Source: Bacillota bacterium (GTDB taxonomy: Bacteria; Bacillota_C; Negativicutes; Sporomusales; Sporomusaceae). Taken from it: a stretch of 10,366 bases of DNA. Positions within the stretch are counted from its first letter, which is position 1. Each line of letters starts with the position of its first letter. Shown one piece after another: positions 1 through 5,910 of this stretch. Location of the stretch: assembly GCA_023441125.1 (NCBI GenBank), contig JAEZQV010000327.1, positions 1-10,366 on the forward strand, given 5' to 3'. The translations under genes were made by a program, and so were the position numbers. The notes under the pieces are model-generated. The model saw only the letters and a program-made list of their open reading frames with translations. It ran no database searches and was not told where the DNA came from.

Positions 1-1284
1 GGCCTTGATACCGAAGGCCGCTTGGCAGATAAGGCTATTGCCCAGGCCTTGCTGGCAATGTTGACGGCTGCCACCCAGCCGGCCGCCGTCATATTATGTG
101 AGACCAGTGAAAAAAAAGAGCCGCAGCGATTGCCGCTGGCACTCTCAACCCTGCAGGTCATGGCCGGCAAAAAGTTTAGTTACGATCCGCAGGTGGTGCT
201 GGATACGGCGCAGAAGCTCTATGAAAGAAAACTAACTACCTATCCGCGTTCCGACTGCGAATTTCTGCCTGAGTCGCAGCATGAGGATGCAGCCAGAATC
301 CTGGCCAATTTAAGCGGCTTGGCCCACGGCGAATTGTCTGCCTGGTCGGAAAGGGCCGACAGCCTGACCCGCAGCCGGGCCTGGAATGACAAAAAAATTA
401 CGGCCCACCATGCTATTATTCCCACGGTAGAACGCTGTAATTTCGCTGCGCTGAGTGAGACCGAGCGTAATATCTATTTCTTGATTGCACAGGCCTATAT
501 TGCCCAGTTTTACCCGGTGCATGTCTACGACCAGACCAAGGCGGAGCTGGAACATGCCGGGGAACGGTTTACCGCCAATGGCCGCATTATTAAGGAACTG
601 GGCTGGAAAGAAGTATATGGAGCCGAGACTGAAGACAAGAAAGAGGAGGACAGCGGCATGCTGCCGGCCATGACCAAAGGGGACAGGCTGGAATTTCTCC
701 GGGCTGCGGCCGACAAAAAGTCAACAAAAGCGCCAGGGCGGTTTACTGCTGCCACCTTACTGGCGGCTATGAAAGAAATCCATAAATACGTCAAGAACCC
801 GGACCTGAAAAAGCAGCTCAAGGATGTGGCCGGTATTGGCACGGAAGCCACCCGGGCCACGATCATCAAAGAACTGATTGAACGCGGCTTTCTGCGGGAG
901 GAAACCAAGAAGAAATATCTTAAACCGACTGAGCCGGCCTACCTCTTAGTGGATATGCTGCCGGAAGAGATCACCTATCCGGATTTTACCGCTTTGTGGG
1001 AAGATATTCTGCAGCAAATGGCCGAAGGCAGTGCCAATCTGGACACCTTTTTAGGCCAGCAGGCCCGTTTTGCCGCCGGTCTGTGCCATAAAGCCAAGGG
1101 GGCCAATATCCCGCTCAAAGGTGAGCATCATTGCCCGCGCTGCCGTAAAGGCGTACTGCAGTTACGAAACGGCAAACACGGCAAGTTCTGGGGTTGCTCG
1201 CGCTATCCCGCCTGCCGGGCTTCCTTTGATGACCAGAATGATAAGCCGGCGATACCGGGACAACAACCAGGAGGGCAAGGCTGA
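1..1284 (+). CDS. topB: DNA topoisomerase III, C-terminal part (5' end outside window)
   Basis: Type IA topoisomerase, which cuts and passes single DNA strands and in known systems works with RecQ to decatenate or resolve joined DNA. The frame is open from base 1, so the true start lies upstream. About 427 residues are visible; E. coli TopB has about 650, so the TOPRIM domain and the first part of the protein are missing. The active-site tyrosine sits in LTTYPRSDCEFLP (codon 241-243). The later core motif GIGTEATRATIIKELIERGF is at about 832-891. A single C-terminal zinc ribbon follows at 1129-1236, with the pattern CPRC, then GCSRYPAC. The TGA stop abuts the stop of the converging helicase gene. 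TopA is the main alternative, but the motif set and the single compact zinc ribbon fit TopB better. Family assignment is secure; the choice of TopB is very likely. Confidence 0.93.
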   Translation, partial: GLDTEGRLADKAIAQALLAMLTAATQPAAVILCETSEKKEPQRLPLALSTLQVMAGKKFSYDPQVVLDTAQKLYERKLTTYPRSDCEFLPESQHEDAARILANLSGLAHGELSAWSERADSLTRSRAWNDKKITAHHAIIPTVERCNFAALSETERNIYFLIAQAYIAQFYPVHVYDQTKAELEHAGERFTANGRIIKELGWKEVYGAETEDKKEEDSGMLPAMTKGDRLEFLRAAADKKSTKAPGRFTAATLLAAMKEIHKYVKNPDLKKQLKDVAGIGTEATRATIIKELIERGFLREETKKKYLKPTEPAYLLVDMLPEEITYPDFTALWEDILQQMAEGSANLDTFLGQQARFAAGLCHKAKGANIPLKGEHHCPRCRKGVLQLRNGKHGKFWGCSRYPACRASFDDQNDKPAIPGQQPGGQG

Positions 1285-1306
1285 TTAGGCCTTGCCCCTG
1301 GTTGTT
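1262..1306. terminator. Shared hairpin at the convergent topB/helicase junction, probable bidirectional terminator
   Basis: Left arm 1262-1281 pairs with right arm 1289-1306: 8 bp, a 2-nt bulge (1272-1273), then 10 bp. The 7-nt loop TGATTAG holds both stop codons, TGA for topB and TTA (TAA on the minus strand) for the helicase. The plus strand continues into TTTT at 1305-1308; the minus strand continues into TTGTTGT. Both T-tracts are short, so termination is inferred mainly from stem strength and from its place between two converging genes. Confidence 0.6.
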
Positions 1307-2610
1307 TTGCGCTTGCCGGCCGGTGCTTGGTGACCTGCGGCTGCTCCGGCAGTTTTCGGTTTGCGCCGGCTCCGCAAATTATTGCCCCCGTGACGGTCTG
1401 CTTTCTTGTCGTCCGGCTTTTTGGCGGTTACCGGTTTTTCCTGCTTGGTTTTAATGACGGCCGCGCCGGTTTTTCTGGCCGGCCTGACAACCTTCTGGCC
1501 ATTGGCCTTATATTTTTCAATGGAGGCTTTGATGCCCTGTTCAATCAGGCGCAGGTACAGGTGTTCGCCCGGACTGATGAAGGTAATGGCAGTTCCTGTT
1601 TCGCCGGCCCGGCCGGTACGGCCGATGCGGTGGATATAGCTTTCCGGATCATGGGGAATATCATAACTGAAAACATGGGTTACCCCTTCAATATCAAGTC
1701 CCCTGGCGGCGATATCCGTGGCTACCAGGATTTGCAGCCGGGCTTGGCTGAACCGCCGCATAACCTGGTTGCGTTTGGCTTGAGAAAGGTCGCCATGCAA
1801 TTCATCGGTATTGTAGCCGCGCTGGATGAGAGCCGTATTTACCGCTTTCGCCCGTTCTTTTGTATGGCAGAATACAATAGCCAGGTAAGGCTGGTACTCG
1901 TCTATCATGCTGCAGAGCTTATCCAGCTTGCTCTCCTCGGGCAATTCAACCATAATCTGTTTAATTTCGTCCAGTGTTATGTTTTCAGTCTGAATGCGGA
2001 TATCGGCCGGTTTGTCCATATACCGGGCAGCCAGTCCTTTGACTTTGGGCGGCATAGTGGCTGAGAACAGCATAATCTGCCGTTTGGCAGAGGTTAGCTC
2101 AATCAGTTCGTTGACTTCTTCTAAAAAACCCATATGCAGCATTTGATCAGCCTCATCCAGGACCAGCCTGGAGACGCCGGCAAGCACCAGCGTTTTACGG
2201 CGAACATGATCCAGCAGACGGCCGGGAGTGCCGATAACAATATGCGGCTGGCCCTTAAGCTTGCGGATTTGCTCGGTCACATCCTTGCCGCCATGTACCG
2301 ACAGGACAGTAATGTCCAGGATGTTGGCCAGTTTAGCGGCTTCCGCCGTGATTTGCAATGCGAGCTCCCGGGTCGGAGTGATAATCAGGGCCTGGACATG
2401 GGGCGCGGCCGGCTTTATTTTTTCTAAAATGGGCAGCAAAAAGGCAAGTGTCTTGCCTGTGCCGGTTTGCGCCTGGGCAATCACATCCTTGCCGGACATA
2501 AGTGCAGGAATTGCCTGGACTTGTACCGGCGTAGGCCGGGAAATACCTGTCGCCTGTAAAAATTGTGTCAGCTCAGGACGGATGCCTAAGGCTGAAAAGC
2601 TTGTTGCCAT
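1285..2610 (-). CDS. DEAD-box ATP-dependent RNA helicase (CshA/DeaD-like)
   Basis: ATP-dependent RNA helicase of 441 residues, expected to unwind RNA in ribosome assembly, cold adaptation or mRNA decay. The whole motif set is present: Q-motif region at residues 5-30 (FSALGI...PTPVQ), motif I AQTGTGKT 47-54, Ia PTRELA 79-84, GG 107-108, Ib TPGR 128-131, DEAD 152-155, SAT 183-185, motif V ATDIAARGLD 297-306 and motif VI HRIGRTGR 327-334. The tail from about residue 366 is Lys/Arg-rich and low in complexity, a common RNA-binding extension. I start at the ATG at 2608-2610 because GAAAGGTG lies 7 nt upstream and the protein then opens with the family's usual N-terminus. The frame stays open to 2712, but that would add 34 atypical residues running into the promoter. 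The tail is not the long RNA-binding domain of DbpA or DeaD, so the exact paralogue is open. Confidence 0.93.
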   Translation of the reverse strand: MATSFSALGIRPELTQFLQATGISRPTPVQVQAIPALMSGKDVIAQAQTGTGKTLAFLLPILEKIKPAAPHVQALIITPTRELALQITAEAAKLANILDITVLSVHGGKDVTEQIRKLKGQPHIVIGTPGRLLDHVRRKTLVLAGVSRLVLDEADQMLHMGFLEEVNELIELTSAKRQIMLFSATMPPKVKGLAARYMDKPADIRIQTENITLDEIKQIMVELPEESKLDKLCSMIDEYQPYLAIVFCHTKERAKAVNTALIQRGYNTDELHGDLSQAKRNQVMRRFSQARLQILVATDIAARGLDIEGVTHVFSYDIPHDPESYIHRIGRTGRAGETGTAITFISPGEHLYLRLIEQGIKASIEKYKANGQKVVRPARKTGAAVIKTKQEKPVTAKKPDDKKADRHGGNNLRSRRKPKTAGAAAGHQAPAGKRKTTRGKA

Positions 2611-2692
2611 CAATGAACACCTTTCTTTGCTTATAATAGCCATTAATTCAGTTTGCACCAGCCAATAAATAGCTATGCGTGAGTGACAATAT

Positions 2693-2721
2693 AATATACT
2701 ACTATTTGCCAAAAAAGTAAA
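2693..2721 (-). promoter_or_regulatory. Probable housekeeping sigma promoter of the DEAD-box helicase gene
   Basis: Read on the minus strand, TTTACT (2721-2716) is followed after 17 nt by TATATT (2698-2693). Transcription would start near 2686, giving a leader of about 75 nt before the ATG at 2610. The long leader is in keeping with helicase genes that are post-transcriptionally or cold regulated, though no specific element was recognised in it. Confidence 0.5.
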
Positions 2722-2764
2722 GAGTATTTTCCAAATAACGCGGCAGTTGTGCTAAAATAAGAAA

Positions 2765-2810
2765 AATTCCCATATTCTCTGCAAAAAATATTGCAGAGAA
2801 TATGGGAATT
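2765..2810. repeat. Perfect 20-bp inverted repeat (hairpin with 6-nt loop)
   Basis: Left arm 2765-2784 AATTCCCATATTCTCTGCAA is exactly the reverse complement of right arm 2791-2810, with the loop AAAATA between. The minus strand continues into TTTTCTTATTTT, a fair U-tract, so the element could end minus-strand transcripts before they reach the helicase promoter. On the plus strand the following ATATATTTCT is poorer. Alternatives are a large operator about 44 bp upstream of the helicase -35 box, or a small palindromic mobile remnant. Confidence 0.8.
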
Positions 2811-2895
2811 ATATATTTCTAAGAAATAATACTTTAACAACTATATAATGCAACAGGAATTATAAAAATAATGTAAAATGTATGGAGTTATGGAA

Positions 2896-2923
2896 TTGAA
2901 TTACAGTGAATTAAGAGAATAAT
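2896..2923 (+). promoter_or_regulatory. Possible promoter for the small membrane protein gene
   Basis: TTGAAT (2896-2901), a 16-nt spacer and AATAAT (2918-2923) resemble a housekeeping promoter. The start would fall near 2930, giving a leader of about 90 nt that contains the GC-richer block and the small hairpin at 2936-2947. In AT-rich sequence such matches arise by chance, hence the low confidence. Confidence 0.35.
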
Positions 2924-3021
2924 GTCGCCAGCAATCCGGTTTACCGGGCTCCTGGTACGGCAGTCACGGAAGATAAAGAACAAAGCAAAGTTGGGTCAAT
3001 ATAAATGTGAGGTATTTTAAA

Positions 3022-3264
3022 ATGCTTTCATCTGATAATTATGTAGTATTAGGCCTTGCTACAATTTTAGCGCTAATAACCACTGCAGTTATTGGAAAAA
3101 GTTTTCCCCGATATGGAGAAATATTAGGAACGCAGATGGTTTTCCCACTGCTTGTAATCATTTTCGCATTAATTATAGAAGCCATGTCTTTTTGGGGAAA
3201 ATTAATCTTAACGAAAGCAGATAGCAAAAAAATCAAGAAAAAGCGTCAAAAAGTCAAAGCCTAA
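3022..3264 (+). CDS. Small two-helix membrane protein of unknown function
   Basis: An 80-residue protein that I do not recognise. Residues about 7-25 (YVVLGLATILALITTAVIG) and about 40-64 form two likely membrane helices joined by a short loop (residues 26-39, KSFPRYGEILGTQM). The last 15 or so residues are strongly basic, rich in Lys, and would lie in the cytoplasm. The start is the ATG at 3022, with TGAGG at 3008-3012 placed 9 nt upstream. A GTG at 3007 in the same frame overlaps that binding site and is less likely. The gene is AT-rich compared with its neighbours and stands alone between two spacers, so recent acquisition or a fast-evolving family is possible. Codon pattern, binding site and hydrophobic layout support a real gene. 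Confidence 0.7.
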   Translation: MLSSDNYVVLGLATILALITTAVIGKSFPRYGEILGTQMVFPLLVIIFALIIEAMSFWGKLILTKADSKKIKKKRQKVKA

Positions 3265-3387
3265 TCCCCTGTTTCTGGCAAAATACTTGGTGTTTAATGA
3301 AGGTAGGCTTATTCCCTTTGTACGCCTTTGCCATTTTATGGGCTCAGACTGGATAAAATAAAATTACGGGAATACTTTAATGCAAAC

Positions 3388-3422
3388 GCCCGTTTCATAA
3401 CATGTCTGTTCATGAAACGGGC
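3388..3422. repeat. GC-rich hairpin upstream of the ABC-F gene (terminator, operator or attenuator)
   Basis: GCCCGTTTCAT (3388-3398) pairs perfectly with ATGAAACGGGC (3412-3422). AACA (3399-3402) and TGTT (3407-3410) can extend the stem by 4 bp with one bulged C at 3411, leaving the tetraloop TGTC. It is followed by ATGTGTGTTAG, not a U-run, so it is a weak candidate for an intrinsic terminator of the small membrane gene. Its right arm reaches the -35 position of the possible ABC-F promoter, which suits an operator. Confidence 0.7.
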
Positions 3423-3427
3423 ATGTG

Positions 3428-3436
3428 TGTTAGAAT
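3428..3436 (+). promoter_or_regulatory. Possible extended -10 promoter for the ABC-F gene
   Basis: TGTTAGAAT gives an extended -10 (TG, one base, TAGAAT). The -35 position is poor (TTCATG at 3410-3415, 15 nt upstream) and lies in the right arm of the inverted repeat at 3388-3422. Transcription would start near 3443, about 23 nt before the ATG. Confidence 0.35.
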
Positions 3437-3465
3437 AAAGAAAACCTCATATAAAGGACTGAGCC

Positions 3466-5376
3466 ATGAACTTATTATCGATAGAAAATTTGACTAAAAG
3501 CTACGGTGAGAAATTATTATTCGGCAATATCACCTTGGGCATTGACGAAGGCGATAAAATTGGCTTAATTGGCGTCAATGGCACCGGCAAATCCACATTT
3601 TTAAAAATTATTGCCGGCGTCGAAACTGCCGATGAAGGCAAAATAACAACAGGTGGCGGTGTCAGCGTGGAATACCTGCCGCAAAACCCCGAATTTGACG
3701 GCACGGCCACTGTGCTGGCGCAGGTATTTAAAGGCCATTCACCGCTCATGAAAGTGATAAGAGACTATGAGCAGGCTTTAGCCGATGTGCAGAGCAGGCC
3801 GGAAGAGGCTGCGGGTCAGCAGCGGCTTATCGGCCTGAGCCAGCAAATGGATGCCCAGCAGGCCTGGCAGCTGGAAAGTGATGCCAAGATCATCCTTACG
3901 AAATTGGGGATTACCGAGTTTACCGCCATTGTCAGTACCTTGTCCGGCGGGCAGCGCAAGCGGGTGGCGCTGGCCAGTGCCCTTATTAATCCGGCCGATT
4001 TGCTCATCCTGGATGAGCCTACCAATCATATTGACAACGATACTGTGGCCTGGCTGGAGGAGTATCTTGCCAGACGCAAGGGCGCTCTCCTGATGATTAC
4101 TCATGACAGGTATTTTCTTGACCGGGTAACTAACCGGATTATTGAACTGGATAAAGGCAAGTTATACACATATACCGGCAATTACAGCAGTTTCCTGGAA
4201 CTGAAGGCCGAACGCGAGGATCAGCAGGAAGCCAGCGAACGCAAGCGGCAAAACATTCTGCGCAACGAACTGGCCTGGATACGGCGGGGGGCGCAGGCGC
4301 GCAGTACCAAACAAAAAGCCAGGATCGAGCGTTTTGAAGAGTTGAGCGCCCAAACACCGGCGAGCAGTCAGGGGCAAATTGAAATAACGGCCGGGATGAC
4401 CCGATTGGGGCGTAAAATCATTGACATGGAACATATTGGCAAAGAATTTGCGGACAAGGCCCTAATCCACGATTTTAGCTATGTCGTCTTAAAAAATGAC
4501 CGGCTTGGCATTATCGGCCCCAACGGCAGCGGCAAATCCACATTGCTTAATCTGATTGCCGGCCGGCTGACGCCTGACCGGGGGCGGATTGAAGTGGGCC
4601 AGACGGTAAAGATCGGTTATTTCTCCCAGGAAAGCAGCGAAATGAATCAGGCGCTTAGAGTTATTGAATACATTAAGGAAGAAGCACATTTTTTGCCAAC
4701 GGCGGACGGCGGCACAATCAGTGCGGCCCAACTGCTGGAACGTTTCCTTTTTCCGGCGCATTTACAATGGACGCCCATTGCAAAATTATCCGGCGGGGAA
4801 AAACGCCGCCTTTTTTTGTTACGGGTGCTGATGAGTGCACCCAACGTGCTCTTGCTGGATGAGCCGACCAACGATCTTGATATTCAGACCCTGAGCATAC
4901 TGGAAGATTATTTGGAGGATTTCCCCGGCGCCGTCATCGTCGTGTCCCATGACCGTTATTTTTTAGACAGGTTAGTGGAGAAGATATTTGCTTTTGAGGG
5001 CCAGGGGGCCATCAGGCAGTATCCCGGCAATTACTCGGATTACCAGGAAAGAATCAGTGTGCAGGCGGAAGCGGCGGCATTTGCCGCCAAGTCCAATAGT
5101 ACGCCGGAAAAAAAGCCGGCACCGCCGGATAAGCCTAAAGAACGGCCGCGTAAATTGTCCTTCAAGGAACAGCGGGAATATGAACAAATTGAGGATATAA
5201 TAGCCGGGGTGGAGCAGGAACTGGCCCAGGTTGCCGCGGCTATTAACGCAGCGGGCAGTGACTTTGAACTGCTGCAGAAGCTTACCGCCAGACACCAGGA
5301 GCTAAATAGCCGGCTTGATGAACTGCTTGACCGTTGGACATATTTAAATGAGCTGGTGGAGACATTCAGTAACTGA
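3466..5376 (+). CDS. ABC-F family ATPase, Uup-like
   Basis: A soluble protein with two ATP-binding cassettes and no membrane domain, 636 residues, about the length of E. coli Uup. Cassette 1: Walker A GVNGTGKS 36-43, signature LSGGQ 159-163, Walker B LLILDEP 179-185, H-loop His213. The inter-cassette linker, about 240-300, is rich in Arg and Glu and has the RRGAQARSTKQKARI pattern seen in Uup-type proteins. Cassette 2: Walker A GPNGSGKS 351-358, signature LSGGE 441-445, Walker B LLLDEP 462-467, H-loop His495. A Pro/Lys-rich stretch (546-563) leads to a C-terminal coiled coil at about 564-634, also typical of Uup. ABC-F proteins bind the ribosome E site; Uup has also been linked to branched DNA. 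The start has AAAGGA 7 nt upstream. A role in antibiotic resistance cannot be read from the sequence, and the full C-terminal coiled coil argues for a housekeeping member. The ArsC-family gene follows after 24 bp. Confidence 0.93.
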   Translation: MNLLSIENLTKSYGEKLLFGNITLGIDEGDKIGLIGVNGTGKSTFLKIIAGVETADEGKITTGGGVSVEYLPQNPEFDGTATVLAQVFKGHSPLMKVIRDYEQALADVQSRPEEAAGQQRLIGLSQQMDAQQAWQLESDAKIILTKLGITEFTAIVSTLSGGQRKRVALASALINPADLLILDEPTNHIDNDTVAWLEEYLARRKGALLMITHDRYFLDRVTNRIIELDKGKLYTYTGNYSSFLELKAEREDQQEASERKRQNILRNELAWIRRGAQARSTKQKARIERFEELSAQTPASSQGQIEITAGMTRLGRKIIDMEHIGKEFADKALIHDFSYVVLKNDRLGIIGPNGSGKSTLLNLIAGRLTPDRGRIEVGQTVKIGYFSQESSEMNQALRVIEYIKEEAHFLPTADGGTISAAQLLERFLFPAHLQWTPIAKLSGGEKRRLFLLRVLMSAPNVLLLDEPTNDLDIQTLSILEDYLEDFPGAVIVVSHDRYFLDRLVEKIFAFEGQGAIRQYPGNYSDYQERISVQAEAAAFAAKSNSTPEKKPAPPDKPKERPRKLSFKEQREYEQIEDIIAGVEQELAQVAAAINAAGSDFELLQKLTARHQELNSRLDELLDRWTYLNELVETFSN

Positions 5377-5400
5377 TAAAAGGAGTAATCGGATAATGCT

Positions 5401-5736
5401 ATGAATATACAGATATTTGGCACCAAAAAGTGTCAGGATACCCGCAAAGCCGAGCGCTATTTCAAAGAACGCAAAATACCGTTTCAGTTTGTTGATCTTA
5501 CCGTACGGGGCTTAAGCAAGGGCGAACTGGATAAAGTCAGGGCCGCCGCCGGCGGCCTGGAAAATCTGCTTGACAAAACCGGCAAGGAATACGCCAAGCG
5601 TAATCTTAAATTTCTGGTGCACAATGTGGAAGCAGAATTGCTGGAGCATCCGCTGCTGTTCAAAACGCCGATTGTGCGCAATGGCCCGCAGGCGACGGTA
5701 GGCTATTGCCCTGAAGTTTGGAGCAATTGGCATTAA
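5401..5736 (+). CDS. ArsC/Spx-family thioredoxin-fold protein
   Basis: A 111-residue member of the ArsC/Spx/YffB family. The N-terminus has the family pattern FGTKKCQDTRKA with Cys11 in the arsenate-reductase cysteine position. The second Spx cysteine (CxxC) is absent, since residue 14 is Thr. The family's TPIVR segment is at 89-93, giving the cis-Pro loop and Arg93, and GYCPEVW follows with Cys103. It could be a glutathione- or thiol-dependent reductase or an Spx-like regulator; the sequence does not decide, and there is no ars operon nearby to support arsenate. It lies 24 bp after the ABC-F gene and is probably co-transcribed. AGGAG at 5381-5385 is 15 nt from the chosen ATG, longer than usual, and a TAA in frame at 5386 rules out an earlier start. 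A three-codon frame ATG-CTA-TGA (5396-5404) overlaps the start. Confidence 0.85.
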   Translation: MNIQIFGTKKCQDTRKAERYFKERKIPFQFVDLTVRGLSKGELDKVRAAAGGLENLLDKTGKEYAKRNLKFLVHNVEAELLEHPLLFKTPIVRNGPQATVGYCPEVWSNWH

Positions 5737-5816
5737 ACCGCCTGATCCGGTTCGGCGGTAGTATAGGTTATGTTCAGCGTAATATTTAAATTGCAATAAA
5801 CTTTTCCTGTTTTATA

Positions 5817-5825
5817 TGCTATCAT
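5817..5825 (+). promoter_or_regulatory. Possible extended -10 promoter for recQ
   Basis: TGCTATCAT is an extended -10 (TG, one base, TATCAT, five of six consensus bases). The -35 region is weak; TTGCAA at 5791-5796 would pair instead with TATGCT at 5815-5820 at 18-nt spacing. The leader of about 80 nt contains GTTGCC (5839-5844) complementary to GGCAAC (5874-5879), a weak potential stem. No Bacillus-type LexA box was seen here. Confidence 0.35.
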
Positions 5826-5910
5826 AAAGAGGATGTAGGTTGCCGTGTGAGGTGTGTCACGCTATTAAAAATTGGCAACTGTATCAATTTTGAACTGGAG
5901 ACAGACCGCT

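Larger units (their letters stand above)
2611..3021. other. AT-rich intergenic region between the divergent helicase and small membrane protein genes
   Basis: A 411-bp gap. It holds the helicase leader and promoter (2611-2721), a perfect inverted repeat (2765-2810), plain AT-rich sequence (2811-2895), a possible forward promoter (2896-2923) and a short GC-richer block (about 2924-2990). The GC-richer block has one small hairpin, CCGG-TTTA-CCGG at 2936-2947. It reads open in two frames for about 30 codons: a basic 32-codon frame from the ATG at 2922 to the TAA at 3018-3020, and a startless frame from 2915 to 3004. It matches no riboswitch class I know. It may be an mRNA leader or the remnant of a lost gene. 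Confidence 0.5.

Noticed and set aside
525..908. A 127-codon reverse frame inside topB
   Set aside because: Antisense shadow of a well-conserved topoisomerase region; Ser-rich composition typical of a false frame.
1327..2064. A 245-codon forward open frame opposite the DEAD-box helicase gene
   Set aside because: It is the antisense shadow of a gene with every helicase motif in order, has no binding site and gives no recognisable protein.
2611..2712. N-terminal extension of the DEAD-box protein by 34 residues
   Set aside because: The extension runs through the likely promoter, lacks a binding site and precedes a good ribosome binding site and the usual family start at 2610.
2924..3021. A known riboswitch before the small membrane protein
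   Set aside because: The GC-richer block has only a 4-bp hairpin and lacks the conserved cores of c-di-GMP, fluoride, preQ1 or other classes I could compare by eye.
3466..5376. Antibiotic resistance (ARE) ABC-F protein
   Set aside because: The linker pattern and the C-terminal coiled coil are Uup-like; nothing in the sequence points to drug-target protection.
5401..5736. Dedicated arsenate reductase
   Set aside because: Family membership alone does not show arsenate use, and there is no arsR, arsB or acr3 nearby.
5737..5759. Inverted repeat ACCGCC/GGCGGT after the ArsC-family gene as a terminator
   Set aside because: Only 6 bp with an 11-nt loop and no U-run afterwards; too weak to call.
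5872..5910. TTG start giving RecQ 13 extra residues
   Set aside because: No suitable binding site for it, and the ATG at 5911 has GGAG at good spacing and the usual RecQ N-terminus.
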